Assembly: GCA_041861885.1 (NCBI GenBank)
Contig: JBGVUE010000001.1
Location: forward strand, 2,592,001 to 2,656,000
Source: Haloimpatiens sp. FM7315
GTDB taxonomy: Bacteria; Bacillota; Clostridia; Clostridiales; Clostridiaceae
Length of the DNA: 64,000 nt
Direction: 5' to 3'
A program made the translations under genes and the position numbers. Positions within the stretch are counted from its first letter, which is position 1. Each line of letters starts with the position of its first letter. Below the pieces are notes generated by a model that did not search any database, was not told the origin of the DNA, and worked only from the letters and a program-made list of their open reading frames with translations. Shown here in pieces: positions 29,522 to 40,532 of this stretch.

Positions 29522-29525
29522 AAAT

Positions 29526-29556
29526 AAAAGGCAAAGATTTCTTTGCCTTTTATTTT
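29526..29556 (+). terminator. terminator after coat gene
   Basis: AAAAGGCAAAG ATTT CTTTGCCTTTT followed by ATTTTT. Confidence 0.9.
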
Positions 29557-29605
29557 TATAATAGTATTATATACACTTATCTTTTTGCTCAAAACTTAAC
29601 TTATA

Positions 29606-31788
29606 CTATTTTCCCATAGTCTTTAATATTCCATTGGCAATTAACTCTGCTATCTTTTCTTGTCCATCTGAGCTTTGCAAGAATTTTTCCTCCTTAGCAT
29701 TGCTTATAAATCCAATTTCTGTAAGTATAGATGGGCATTTTGCATATTTATTAACATACCAATTAGCTGTTTTTACACCTCTATTGTAATTAGCAATCTT
29801 TTTCAGCTCATCTTGAACATTTTTAGCTAGAAGTGCACTTTTTCCACCACTATTATTGATATTACAATAATAGGTTTCTATTCCATAAGCTGCTGCTGTT
29901 GCTGAATTACAGTGTATGCTTATATAATAATCTGATCCTGCATTACTTGCAATATCAACACGTTTTCTTAAATCCTGTGATACATCAGAAGGCCAAGATA
30001 CAGTATCACTAGTTCTTGTATACACAACTTTTACTCCCTTATCGGCTAATTTTTGTCCTACTTTTAAAGCCACCTTAAGGGTTATGTCTTTTTCTCTAAC
30101 TCCACTAGGTCCTATTGCACCTGGATCGTATCCACCATGACCTGGGTCTATACAAACTACAGTCTCACTTGGATTAGGATTTGGTGTTGGTGTTACTTTA
30201 GAATCATCATTATTAGAGTTTGAATTTACATAATTTATTATGCCTCCAGCTATAGCATAAGCTGCAGTTTCTTGAAAATAACTGCTTGATATTTTTGCTT
30301 CATCTTCAGGGTTAGTTATAAATCCAAAGAAAATAAGAGCTGACGGACAATTTACATCTTTTAATATGTGATGTATTGCATCTGGTTTATATCCTCTATC
30401 TTTAAGATCCACCCCGGATGCTATTTTTTCATGTATATTTTTAGCTAATTTTTCAGAACTTGAATTTCCCTGTAAATAATAAGTTTCTATTCCATTTGCA
30501 CTAGAACTTGTGTAAGAATTACATCTTATACTTATAAATAACTGGCAACCTTCTGATTTTGCCTTACTTACTCTCTCACTATCTGATAAATAAATATCTT
30601 GAGTTCTTGTGTAAAAGACTTCTAATCCCTTGTCACTTAGGATTCTTCCAACTTTTAAAGCAAGACTTAAATTTACTACTTCTTCCTTAGTACCCTTAGA
30701 TCCTATTGGTGAAAGTTTGTCATTACCACCATGAGCTGCATCTATACAAACCTTGATTTTTTTACTAGCTTTATCCATATTCTCACTATTACCTTTAGAA
30801 CCATTATCATTTTTACTGTTATCTGTAAAAATCGAATTAACTAGTGCTGTTGATAAAACTTTCTCTCCACCTAGTACATTTATTCCTGCAGTAGCACCTA
30901 ATTTTCCCTTTAAAAACTGTTTCATATTTAAATTTACGCTATCCCCTACTAACACAATAGGCAATCCTTGTTTCCCAGCTATTGCAGATGCAACTAGAGC
31001 ATCAGGAAAATCTTTACCACTAGCAAAATATATTGAATTTAATGTACTTTGAGAAAATTTTTCTACAATTTTAAAATTAGTTTCATATCTATCGGAGCCA
31101 TAAATTCGCTCTACATTAGATATTCCATTAATTCCTTCTGCCTTTATCACCTGTGGTCCACCTATTACATAAGATTTTGTAATAGATTTGCCCTTTAAAT
31201 AATTTTTAACTATAGTAGGAACAGAATCCTTCTTCGTTAAAATTATAGGTGTACCATCTTTTGAAGCTACTGGTGCCACAGATATGGCATCTGGAAAATT
31301 AGTACCTAAAACTACAAAAGCCTTATTAAAGGAATTGAGTTTTTTGGCAACCTCAATGCTTGTACCAAATCTATCTACTCCAGATATTCTAGAAATATTA
31401 AGTCCTTTTGCCTTAAGCTCAGTTTCAACAGAAGTTGATACAACTCCATTTCCTCCAATAATATAAGCATTTTTTGCTTTTAATCTAAGTATTTCATTTT
31501 TGCTTTTTCATTTAAGTTCTTTTGAACTAATATGATTGGCGCATTAAGCTTTTTAGCAAGAGGAGCTGCACAAAGTGAATCCGCATAAGACTGCCCTGAA
31601 GCTATAACTACATTATCAGATGCTGTAAAATTCTTCTCACTTACAGAAACAGAAGTATCATATCTATTATTACCGTAAATTCTATTCATTTTAGAAAAGG
31701 CATTTACAGACCTGACATTAATAAAAAGAAAGGCTAAAAAGAAAGAAAGAACCATTAGTCTTTTGTATTTATTCACATATTTCACCAC
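29606..31788 (-). CDS. cell-wall amidase with CWB2 repeats and two amidase domains (one frame break)
   Basis: About 727 residues. A signal peptide ends near 'SVNA' (about residue 30). Three cell-wall-binding (CWB2) repeats follow at about 35-315: 'RIYGNNRYDTSVSVSE', 'ISGVDRFGTSIEVAKK', 'RIYGSDRYETNFKIVE'. Then come two N-acetylmuramoyl-L-alanine amidase (Amidase_3) domains, about 343-530 and 548-727. The second has all expected residues: DPGHGG, EKD, SIHCN, TEIGF. The first has DAAHGG and KEE, but SIRCN and IFFGF, so a zinc histidine and the catalytic glutamate are gone. The break is in the T5 run at 31497-31501. A role in cell separation or spore release is possible. Confidence 0.9.
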
Positions 31789-31894
31789 CTAAGTAATTAA
31801 AATTCATTATATTAAATTATAACATATAATTAGGCTTATTTTTCTATATTAATAAATTTTACAATCTATTTTTTTACATTTTTTAAAATAAAAT

Positions 31895-31921
31895 AAAAAG
31901 CAGTTATTAAACTGCTTTTTT
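31895..31921. terminator. terminator between nrdG and amidase
   Basis: AAAAAGCAGTT ATTA AACTGCTTTTTT; symmetrical, so it can work on both strands. It follows the nrdG stop by a few bases. Confidence 0.85.
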
Positions 31922-31924
31922 ATT

Positions 31925-32421
31925 CTAATCTAAAGTCACTACCATATTTTTCTTTAAGCTTTCTTTTACATCTATAACTCTTTGGTTTCTAGAACCAGTA
32001 TATTTTTTGCATTTTCCTTGAGTTCTTCCTTAAATTTGCCATCCACAAGAACATCCATATTTTTCAGTAACTCTATTTTATATTCATCTTTACTTTTTAG
32101 AATTTCTTCATAGGTAAAGCCCGTATAGCACCATAAATTCAAATCCATTTTCTTTATGTCTTTTGCAAGTTCCAAAAGTCCCTCGGCATTTTCAAAAGGC
32201 TCACCACCTGAAAATGTAACTCCTTTTATTATTGGTTTGTTATTTTTTATTCTATCTAGTATTTCTTCTATTTGTACTTCACTTCCATAACTAAAATCCT
32301 GCATACACTTATTTTGACATCCAGGACAGTTGTGATTACAACCTGAAACAAAAATTACACTTCTAAATCCCTTGCCATTTACAAGAGAGTTGTCTAAAAA
32401 TCCAGCCACTTGAAGCTTCAT
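31925..32421 (-). CDS. nrdG: anaerobic ribonucleotide reductase activase (one frame break)
   Basis: About 165 residues. This radical-SAM enzyme installs the glycyl radical on NrdD. It begins 'MKLQVAGFLDNSLVNGKGFRSVIFVSGC', with the cluster motif 'CNHNCPGC' and 'GVTFSGGEPFEN'. The frame breaks in the T6 run at 32003-32008. One added base gives the usual tail 'TGSRNQRVIDVKESLKKNMVV' and a stop at 31925. It follows nrdD by about 100 bases on the same strand. Confidence 0.93.
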
Positions 32422-32524
32422 AAGTTTCCTCCTTCTTCTATACTAAAAGGAGATCTTCTATTTTCAGTAGAAAACCTCCAAATTTTTAATATAATTCATC
32501 TTAGAAAGTTCAGATTAAAATAAA

Positions 32525-34681
32525 TCAGGCACCATAAAAATTCTCATGACTTTCAGTGTGAGAGGTTCTATCTGCTCTTTCAGCTACTTTTCCTTTTCCA
32601 AATCGCTCATCTAAACTTAAATATCCTGTTACTCTAGATATTCCTTGTATATTTAAACTTCCACAACTCGTGCACTTTTGTTCTCCATTTTTTAGATAAG
32701 TACCACAGTCCTTACAATATCTTATGTGGAAATTTATCCCCATATAACTAATATTTGTGTTTTTATAAGCATAATCTATTATACTCTTAACATCTTCTGC
32801 TGCTGGATAATCATCTAATTCTATATATGTTATGTGTCCACCATTACATATCTTATGGTATGGAGCCTCTATATCTATTTTATTTCTTATAGATATATTA
32901 TAGTACACAGGTACATGATAACTATTAGTATAGTAATCTTTATCAGTAACCCCTTTAATTTCTCCAAATATAGACTTATCTTGAATTATAAACTTCCCTG
33001 ACAATCCTTCTGCAGGAGTTGCATAACAAGAGTAATTCAATTTATCAACTTCTTTGTATTTATCGCAAAATTCTCTTATTGTTCCTACGATTTTTAGTCC
33101 TAAAGCTTGAGCCTCTTCACTCTCTCCATGATGCTTTCCAATAAGTGCTATCAAAGTTTCCGCAACACCAATAAATCCTATAGCAAAGCTGCCTTGTCTT
33201 AAAATTGGCTCTATAAAATCATTTTCATCTAAATTCTCAGAACCCTTTAATAAATGCTGGCCTGCTACAAATGGTAGGTCTTTAACCCTTAAATGTTTAA
33301 GCACACTATATCTATGTAGTAGTGCTTCCCTTGAAAGCTCTAACCTTGCATTTAAAAGACTGAAGAACTTGTCCAAATTTCCTTTAGCAAGTATCCCAAG
33401 TCTAGGTAGATTAATGGTTACAGGAGCAATATTTCCTCTTCCATCTGGACCTTCCTCACCGTTTATATTAGAACATATATAAGTTCTACAACCCATAGTT
33501 GCTGGCATTATACCTCTGTCATAATAAGATTTATTAAAATCCGCATCTATATTCATAAACATAGGATTCATTCTTTTTGCAGAAACTCTGCAGGCCAATT
33601 CATATAAGTAATAGTAAGGATCCTTTTCTTCTCTATTTACTCCTTCTTTAACCCTAAATATTATATTAGGGAATATTGGCTGTTCGCCTTTTCCAAGACC
33701 TTTTTCATACTCCTCTAAAAATACCTTGCATATAAGTGCTGCATCTTCGTTTTTAGGAAGTCCTAAATTTATAGATGAAAAAGGTACCTGAGATCCTGCT
33801 CTTGAATGCATAGTATTTAAGTTATATACTATACCTTGCATAGCTTGGTGAATCCTCTTTTCAAGTTTTTTATTTATTAAATCAGAAAAGCTTTTATTCT
33901 CACAAATGTTTTCCATAGTGACATTTTCATACCCTTCAAGCTGCTTTAAAGTATTTAAAACTTCCCTTGTTGTTTCTTCCCTTGTAGGTGGAATAAAATC
34001 TGCCATATCATTGTCAAAATTAACATGAGCCTGTCCACCAAACATATCATTTTGGGTACTTTGAAGTAAAATACATGAAAGCTCTGCCGCGGTTTCTATT
34101 CTCTTTGGCGGATTTATAGTTCCGTAACCTGTGTTAACACCATTTTTTAAAACTTTTCCAGTTTCAATGTTAAGACAGTTTATAGTAAGATTATAACTGT
34201 CAAGGTCATGATAATATAAATCTCCATTTTCATGAGCCTTAGCAAGTTTTTTAGGCATAGTAGCTAGGTTATGCCATTTGTTAGACTCTGAGGCTATTCT
34301 AAGTAACTTTGAGGAAAAGTTATTTCCAACATTTGCATTATCTCTGTCCGTTTCTATACCTATGTTATTTATAGCTTTCATTAAATCTGACTTAATGTCC
34401 CTAACTTTTGTTCTCTCTCTTCTATAATTAAAATAGGCCTCGCCTATTTTCTTATATCCTTCATCCAGTAAAACTCTTTCTACTAAATCTTGAATTTCTT
34501 CTACGGTTATTTCCTCTTCCTTTAATTCTTCAATTCTCTTCATAGACTTTTGAGTTAAGTCTATTATTTCGCTTTCTTTAAGCTTAAAAGCAATTTCTTC
34601 AGCAGCTCCTTTTATAGCACTAGCTATCTTAGAAGCATCAAAATTAGCGGTTCTACCATCTCTCTTAACAACATGTAGCAT
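32525..34681 (-). CDS. nrdD: anaerobic ribonucleoside-triphosphate reductase
   Basis: 718 residues, uninterrupted. It is a class III reductase making dNTPs without oxygen. An ATP-cone domain is at the N-terminus ('VVKRDGRTANFDASKIASAIKGAA'). 'MGCRTYICSNINGEEGPDGRGNIAPVTINLPRLG' carries a catalytic-site cysteine. Near the C-terminus is a zinc ribbon 'CKDCGTYLKNGEQKCTSCG' and the glycyl radical loop 'RVTGYL'. The ribosome site is GGAGGG. It works with NrdG. A possible NrdR box lies in its 5' region. Confidence 0.97.
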   Translation of the reverse strand: MLHVVKRDGRTANFDASKIASAIKGAAEEIAFKLKESEIIDLTQKSMKRIEELKEEEITVEEIQDLVERVLLDEGYKKIGEAYFNYRRERTKVRDIKSDLMKAINNIGIETDRDNANVGNNFSSKLLRIASESNKWHNLATMPKKLAKAHENGDLYYHDLDSYNLTINCLNIETGKVLKNGVNTGYGTINPPKRIETAAELSCILLQSTQNDMFGGQAHVNFDNDMADFIPPTREETTREVLNTLKQLEGYENVTMENICENKSFSDLINKKLEKRIHQAMQGIVYNLNTMHSRAGSQVPFSSINLGLPKNEDAALICKVFLEEYEKGLGKGEQPIFPNIIFRVKEGVNREEKDPYYYLYELACRVSAKRMNPMFMNIDADFNKSYYDRGIMPATMGCRTYICSNINGEEGPDGRGNIAPVTINLPRLGILAKGNLDKFFSLLNARLELSREALLHRYSVLKHLRVKDLPFVAGQHLLKGSENLDENDFIEPILRQGSFAIGFIGVAETLIALIGKHHGESEEAQALGLKIVGTIREFCDKYKEVDKLNYSCYATPAEGLSGKFIIQDKSIFGEIKGVTDKDYYTNSYHVPVYYNISIRNKIDIEAPYHKICNGGHITYIELDDYPAAEDVKSIIDYAYKNTNISYMGINFHIRYCKDCGTYLKNGEQKCTSCGSLNIQGISRVTGYLSLDERFGKGKVAERADRTSHTESHENFYGA

Positions 34682-34698
34682 TATAAAATCCCTCCGAC

Positions 34699-34712
34699 CA
34701 CAATATATTGTA
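34699..34712. promoter_or_regulatory. possible single NrdR-like box before nrdD
   Basis: The palindrome CACAATATATTGTA lies 18 bases upstream of the nrdD start. It resembles the AT-rich NrdR box, but NrdR usually uses two spaced boxes and a clear second one was not found. The gap 34713-34947 is AT-rich with nothing else seen. Confidence 0.35.
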
Positions 34713-34947
34713 CTTTGTAATTATACTTCATGAAATAAATAATATCAATTTTAAAATTAACTTTGTAAATATATCAGATTGATTTATTATTAAATTGCTA
34801 TGATTTATTAACTTTCTTACATATATTCTTTTATTGAAATTATATTTCACATTGTTACTTATTGATTTTATTGACTTAAATACAATTTTAAAATGAAAAT
34901 AACCATAAATTTAATTTACTGTGATTACTATTATACATTAACATTTA

Positions 34948-34977
34948 TTGTAAATCCAATAGGAATTATGGTAAAAT
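34948..34977 (+). promoter_or_regulatory. candidate promoter for the DUF3048 lipoprotein
   Basis: TTGTAA, 18 bases, TAAAAT, about 28 bases upstream of the AGGAGG ribosome site. Confidence 0.5.
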
Positions 34978-35011
34978 ATTCTTGTATTCTAAAAATAATT
35001 AGGAGGAAACT

Positions 35012-36040
35012 ATGAAAAAAAGATTTTTCTTATTATTTTATTAATTTGTTCCCTTACACTAACTGAAGGCTGTGATTTGTTTTTTAGAAACCAAAAAATA
35101 ATTCACAAATAAAAATTAAAGAAGACATTAAAAATAACTCTAGCAAGGAAAATTTCCTAAAGTATACCTCGGAATTTACTGGAGAGCTTATTTCTTATGA
35201 AGATTTCAAAAAACTCCCTTTATGGTTATCATAGAAAATTCTAAACCTTCAAGGCCTCAGCATGGTCTAAACTATGCTGATATTGTATATGAAACCTATG
35301 CTGAAGGTGGAATTCCAAGGTTTATTGCACTTTTTCAAAAAAATTCTTGTAAAAAAATAGGTCCAGTAAGAAGTGCTAGAAATTATTTTATAGATATAGC
35401 CAATGAATATAATATGTCTTTTGCCCACTGTGGTGGAAGTGAAGAAGCCTTAAATCGAATTAAAAATAACAAGGAAAAAAGCATAAATGAAATACCAAAT
35501 CCCAAAATATTCTTTAGGGACAAAACTAGGAAACCTCCTCATAATTTGTATGTAAGCTCTAATGATTTGGTAAACTATATAAAAAGCCATAACTTTAATA
35601 AACCCCTTAATAGCACTTTAAAATTTGACTCTGATTATTGGAAAAATTCCAATTTACCAAAGGCAACTGATGTGAGCTTAGCTCCAAATAACTTTTACAA
35701 AACTTCCTATAACCTTGAAAAAAACAAATACGTTAAAACTATGGACAGTACAAAGTCTAAGGATGCTCTTGACAATAGCCCTTTATCAGCAGATAATATA
35801 GTGATTCAATTAACAGATATAGTACTACAAAATGATGGTCTTCATCTTAATATAAAGCTAGTAGGTGAAGGGAAGGGCTACGTAATAAGTAATGGAAAGT
35901 ATAAAAAAATAAAATGGAGAAAAGAAAGCAAAAATAGCCCCACTATTTTACTGGATGAAGAAGGAAAAATAGTGCCTTTAAGCCCTGGCAAAACCTGGTG
36001 GCACATACTTAAAAATTCATGTAAAGTATTTATAAAATAG
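35012..36040 (+). CDS. DUF3048 lipoprotein (three frame breaks)
   Basis: About 343 residues. The reconstructed N-terminus MKKKIFLIILLICSLTLTEG followed by Cys is a lipoprotein signal with the box LTEG-C. The main part holds the DUF3048 features 'MVIIENSKPSRPQHGLNYADIVYE', 'GIPRFIALFQ' and 'IGPVRSARNYFIDIA'; the end 'LSPGKTWWHIL' also fits. Breaks lie in the A7 run at 35015-35021, the A6 run at 35093-35098 and the T3 run at 35219-35221, one base each. The start ATG at 35012 has AGGAGG. These proteins sit outside the membrane; their function is unknown (YerB-like). Confidence 0.85.
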
Positions 36041-36129
36041 ATTTATTATCCTAATTTCAACCTGTGATGTTGCTAATATTCCAATTTAAATTTATAATTA
36101 AAGCATTAAAAGTTTGGAGGGATTTTATC

Positions 36130-36972
36130 TTGAGTAAAATAGCATTAATAACCGACAGTATATCCGATGTAAGCAAAGAATTTGCTGATGCTCATGGTGT
36201 GAAAATACTGCCTCTTAAAATAATTTATAAAGACAAAGAATATTTAGATAGAGTGGATATAACGCCTGAAGAGGTTTATAGTAGAATGCCTTCTGAAATT
36301 CCAACTACATCTCTTCCTTCTATGGAGGAAATTAATAATCTTTTTTTACAGCTTGAAAATGAGGGATATACTCATGCAATTGTAATTCCCGTTTCTTCTA
36401 ATTTATCTGGAACCTATAATGCTTTAAAACTAATTTCCGAGGATCATCCTAATTTAAACACCTATGTTTATGATTCAAAATCCATAAGTCTTGGAGAAGG
36501 TTGTATTGTAGAGGAATGTGCACTTCTTATAGAAAAAGGTGAAAGCTTTTTAAATATTATAAATCACCTACCAAATATAAGGAAAAAAGTTCATTTGTAT
36601 TACGTATTAGATACTTTGGAATACCTAAAAAAAGGCGGAAGAATAGGAAGAGTTTCCGGTACAATTGGTGAATTTCTTAACATTAAGCCAATAATTTCTG
36701 TAGATGATGAGGGACGATACTATACTGCAGCAAAAGCAAGAGGTAAAAAACAAGCTATAAATAAACTGCTCTCTATAGTTCAGGAGATTTTAGAAAAATG
36801 TAAATGTAAGGTCTTTATAATGCACGGTGGTGCTGCAAAAGAGTGTGAAAAATTTTATGAAACCATAAAAGGATTTCAAAATATTACTTCTATATACAAA
36901 GGGGAGATAAGTCCTACTGCTGGGGTACATACTGGCCCAGGACTTTTAGGCATTGCACTTCTTGAGGAATAA
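36130..36972 (+). CDS. DegV-family fatty-acid-binding protein
   Basis: 280 residues. DegV (FakB-type) proteins hold a fatty acid for phosphorylation by a FakA kinase. It begins 'SKIALITDSISDVSKEFADAHGV' and contains 'PTTSLPSMEEINNLF', 'VIPVSSNLSGTYNAL', 'YVLDTLEYLKKGGRIG' and the end 'ISPTAGVHTGPGLLGIA', all typical. TTG at 36130 is chosen because GGAGGG lies eight bases upstream and the family N-terminus begins here. No FakA gene is in the window. Confidence 0.92.
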   Translation: MSKIALITDSISDVSKEFADAHGVKILPLKIIYKDKEYLDRVDITPEEVYSRMPSEIPTTSLPSMEEINNLFLQLENEGYTHAIVIPVSSNLSGTYNALKLISEDHPNLNTYVYDSKSISLGEGCIVEECALLIEKGESFLNIINHLPNIRKKVHLYYVLDTLEYLKKGGRIGRVSGTIGEFLNIKPIISVDDEGRYYTAAKARGKKQAINKLLSIVQEILEKCKCKVFIMHGGAAKECEKFYETIKGFQNITSIYKGEISPTAGVHTGPGLLGIALLEE

Positions 36973-37039
36973 ATTGATTTTACCTTTGGATAGCTGAATG
37001 TACTATAACCTACTTATAACAAAACTCAAAATACATCTA

Positions 37040-37068
37040 TTGTTATATATTCAATATTGTGTTATACT
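37040..37068 (+). promoter_or_regulatory. promoter for the TPP riboswitch
   Basis: TTGTTA, 17 bases, TATACT, about 20 bases before the riboswitch. Confidence 0.6.
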
Positions 37069-37088
37069 CTACATGAATTGAATACAAA

Positions 37089-37178
37089 TTAGTGCTAGGG
37101 GTGCTTATAGCTGAGAAATGGATTTTATACCATTAACCCTAATACCTGATCTGGGTAATTCCAGCGAAGGGAAGCAAG
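37089..37178 (+). ncRNA. TPP (thi-box) riboswitch
   Basis: The conserved thi elements are all visible in order: GGGGTGC, GCTGAGA, the variable stem, ACCCTAATACCTGATCTGG, GTAATTCCAGCG and AAGGGAA. Together with the terminator at 37192-37219 it would stop transcription when thiamine pyrophosphate is plentiful. It precedes thiT. Confidence 0.97.
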
Positions 37179-37191
37179 TTATTGATTTTTG

Positions 37192-37219
37192 CCGCTACCT
37201 TTACTGATAGCGGTTTTTT
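37192..37219 (+). terminator. expression-platform terminator of the TPP riboswitch
   Basis: CCGCTA...TAGCGG followed by six T, directly after the aptamer and about 50 bases before thiT. Confidence 0.85.
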
Positions 37220-37270
37220 AATTTAAAAACTGCTCTCTTAGCATTAAATTTTAAAGGGGGTAATCTAATC

Positions 37271-37924
37271 ATGTCAATATTTCAAACATTTATTAAAAAC
37301 TGTACAGACATTTTTACACATCCAACATCTGTAGCTACACTAATTGGTCTTTTAATAATTATAATAGTTCTTATGAGGGTCAAACATATTAAAATTACAA
37401 CAAAGATGTTAACCCAGATTGGAATAGCACTAGCTCTAGCTACAATTCTAAAGGTATTTAGACTATACCATTTGACTAATGGTGGAAGCATAACTTTAGG
37501 CAGTATGGTTCCTATTTTACTAATAGCCTTTATTTATGGTCCTGAAACAGGATTTTTAACTGGTCTATTATACGGTCTTATAACATTAATTTTAGATCCA
37601 TATATACTTCATCCAACTCAGGTTTTATTTGACTATCCTTTGCCTTTTATGGCTTTAGGCATAGCTGGTTATTTTAGAAGCAACAAATATTTAGGAACTA
37701 TTTTAGCGGTGCTGGGACGTTTTATATGTCACTTTATATCAGGAGTTGCTTTCTTTGGAAGTTTTGCACCAGATGGTATGTCTCCAGCTTTATATTCCTT
37801 AACGGTTAACGGAATATTTATAGGAATAGAAGGAGCTATTTGTTTTATAATAATAGCACTGTTACCTATTACCTTGCTTACAAAAATAGCCTTAAATGGA
37901 CAGGTTTCCAATTTTAACTCATAA
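37271..37924 (+). CDS. thiT: thiamine ECF-transporter S component
   Basis: 217 residues with about six membrane segments. ThiT binds thiamine in the membrane and docks to a shared energy-coupling module (EcfA/A'/T), which is not in the window. The segments 'GSMVPILLIAFIYGPETGFLTGLLYGLI' and 'LHPTQVLFDYPLPFMALGIAG' are characteristic. The riboswitch upstream supports thiamine as the substrate. The start ATG at 37271 follows AAAGGGGG. A strong terminator lies at 37970-38006. Confidence 0.93.
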   Translation: MSIFQTFIKNCTDIFTHPTSVATLIGLLIIIIVLMRVKHIKITTKMLTQIGIALALATILKVFRLYHLTNGGSITLGSMVPILLIAFIYGPETGFLTGLLYGLITLILDPYILHPTQVLFDYPLPFMALGIAGYFRSNKYLGTILAVLGRFICHFISGVAFFGSFAPDGMSPALYSLTVNGIFIGIEGAICFIIIALLPITLLTKIALNGQVSNFNS

Positions 37925-37969
37925 AAATCCTAGGAAAATATGTGTTTAATAAAAAAACTTATACAATTA

Positions 37970-38006
37970 TTGAAAGACCCCTGTCTACTAGACAGGGGTC
38001 TTTCAA
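37970..38006. terminator. bidirectional terminator between thiT and the CLC gene
   Basis: TTGAAAGACCCCTGTCTA pairs perfectly with TAGACAGGGGTCTTTCAA with almost no loop; A/T tracts lie on both sides. Confidence 0.92.
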
Positions 38007-38040
38007 TTAATAATTGCATAAGCTGTTATTGCAAATAATT

Positions 38041-39416
38041 TTATAAATTACTATCTGTAAAGGAATTACCCTGAATAAATTTATTTATAATTTTCCAGTG
38101 TCCTCTATTTAACTTAACCTTCTCTTCCGCACCTATGGCACAGTTTTTAGCAAGTTCAAAGGATGGAGATTTTTCTACCATCAAAACTTGAGTTGGGTAA
38201 ATGCTCTTATGACCAACTATTAAATAACTTACAACACATACTATAGAACAGTAAGTTCCAACCTCAGCTCCAAATAACTCCATGCTCATTACAATGCCAG
38301 CTAGGGGCGTATTTGAACAGGTAGCTAGAAAAGCTACCATTCCCATTGCAGCATAGAAAGTAGCATGTCCATGTATTATGGTTGCCCAGGTACTACCGGC
38401 TGTAGCTCCAATATAAGCCATAGGAGTAAGAATTCCCCCATTACCACCGGATGCCAAAGTAACAGAAGATGTAATCATTTTAGCTATAAAAGCAAATCCA
38501 CTTACACTTCCTCCCTCTACACTTTTATTTATGATATCTTCTCCCATACCTATGTAGTCTGTAGTTCCTGAAATTAAAACTATTAAAATCAAAATACCTC
38601 CACCTATTATTCCCTTTAGTGGTTTATATATCTTAATACCTTTAAATAATTTTTCAACATAATTTACTAAAGCGATAAATATATGGGCTAGTATTCCTAT
38701 AAATATGCCAAAAGCAATCATTTTTGCAAACATAAAGCTTGGATTAGACTTTTTAAAGTCCACAAAATATATAAGAAGTGGCTTAGTTCCTAAAAATCTT
38801 CCTACAAAATAACTTACATAAGAAGATATTAAAGAAGGTAAAAGTGCTAAATATGAAAATCTACCTATGTACAAAACTTCTGCTGCAAATATTGCAGCTC
38901 CTACTGGAGCACCAAAAACTCCAACAAATCCTGCACTAATACCACATACTGCAAATCTCCTTCTGTCTACGTCCTCCATCTTAAAAATTCCAGAAAAAAA
39001 TGAGGCCATCCCTGCTCCTATTTGAGTTGCAGGTCCCTCTTCACCTACAGAGCCTCCAAATATTATAGTTAAAAATGTTGTAAATAACTTAACTGGCATA
39101 GCTCTTAAATTCATTTTACCATTTCTTTTATGTACTGCCTCAATTGCTTTTTCTGTACCATGACCTTCAGCCTCTGGGGCTAATTTTACTACCAAAAACT
39201 ACTTATAAAGAAAATAATCGGCAATAACAAATAATAATACCTTGTAAAACTTTTAACAGAATGTTCTCCAAAAGCCACTATTTTTATAAAAAATGAAATA
39301 GCGGTTCCCACTGAAAGACCAATAAATATAGAAAGCAATACCCACTTAATGGTGCTTGACAGCAATATAGTTTCCTCAACTATATCCTTTTTTAATCTTT
39401 TCTTCATTTCACTCAC
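38041..39416 (-). CDS. CLC-family chloride channel or exchanger (one frame break)
   Basis: About 458 residues with about ten membrane helices. CLC signatures are 'GGSVGEEGPATQIG' (GSxGxEGP with the gating-type glutamate), 'GFVGVFGAPVGAAIFAAEV' (GxFxxPxGxxxFxxE) and 'ASGGNGGILTP'. It moves chloride across the membrane, as a channel or a proton antiporter. The N-terminal part is in another frame; one base added in the A5 run at 39194-39198 gives 'SSFLVVKLAPEAEGHGT'. The start ATG at 39416 has a GGGGAGTGAG region upstream. Confidence 0.9.
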
Positions 39417-39648
39417 TCCCCTACATTAATTATAGCTTATATTAGATATAATTAAATATAATTGTAACAAATAATAAAAATATGTAGAATGAAACTTTAT
39501 ACAATAATAAAATTTAATACATTCATATGTAAAATATACTATATTTACCTTGTAATTTCAAATAAAGCCAACGCAAAAAATGCCTTCAGATAACATAATA
39601 TATGAAAGCATTTTATTGAATCTTTGATTAAATGTATTATATTGAAAC

Positions 39649-40502
39649 TTAATTACCTTTATACTCATTTAACATGTTTTTTAATAACTCATCATAGGAT
39701 TCATTAGAATTTATGTATTCTTCAGCTTTTCCCTTATCCATATACTCAACTAAATCTAAATCCACTGGCATTTCTGCAAGTAATGGAACATTTAGGTACT
39801 GTGCATGTTCTTTTCCTGATTTTTTACTAAATATCCTCATTTTTTCTCCGCACTTTTCACACTCAACATAGGCCATATTTTCTACAACCCCTAATAATTT
39901 TATGTTAAGCTTTTGTGCCATTATAATAACTTTTTTAACTATCATGGAAACCATATTTTGAGGAGTTGACACCACTACCATTCCACTAACTGGTATACTC
40001 TGCATAACAGTTAGTGCTACGTCACCAGTTCCTGGAGGCATATCTATAATAAGATAATCTAATTCTCCCCACATAGTGTCAACATACATTTGATTTAAAA
40101 CCCCTGTAATAATAGGTCCTCTCCATATAACTGGCTCATCTTCCTGTTCAGTTAACAAATTTAAAGAAATTACTTTTATTCCAAGAGAAGTAACTACTGG
40201 CTCAAATTTAACTTGATTTTCAGCCTCAGCAGGAATAATATCTGCTCTTTTGGTATTAATTCCAAAAATCTTGGCATTGACGGTCCTGTAATGTCTGCAT
40301 CCAATACTCCTACTTTATAGCCTTCTTTTGCTAATTTAGTAGCTAGTATTCCAGTAACTGTGGATTTTCCAACTCCACCCTTTCCACTAATTACTCCTAT
40401 TATGTTTTTTATCTTACCGTATTTAGGAAGAGATTTATCATTTTCACAATTTTCTTTAGTTTTGCATTGTCCCTTGCTTTTACATGTATCACATTGACTC
40501 AT
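39649..40502 (-). CDS. mrp: Mrp/NBP35-family ATP-binding protein (one frame break)
   Basis: About 284 residues. It is a P-loop ATPase used as an Fe-S cluster carrier. The N-terminus is Cys-rich ('[16 protein letters not shown]'), then the deviant Walker A '[11 protein letters not shown]', '[12 protein letters not shown]', '[13 protein letters not shown]' and the CxxC 'VECEKCGEK'. The break is in the A5 run at 40264-40268; one base restores '[17 protein letters not shown]'. ATG at 40502 is preferred behind GGGAGG; a GTG three codons earlier is possible. Confidence 0.92.
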
Positions 40503-40532
40503 ATCCTTCACACCTCCCTAATAATTATAGCA

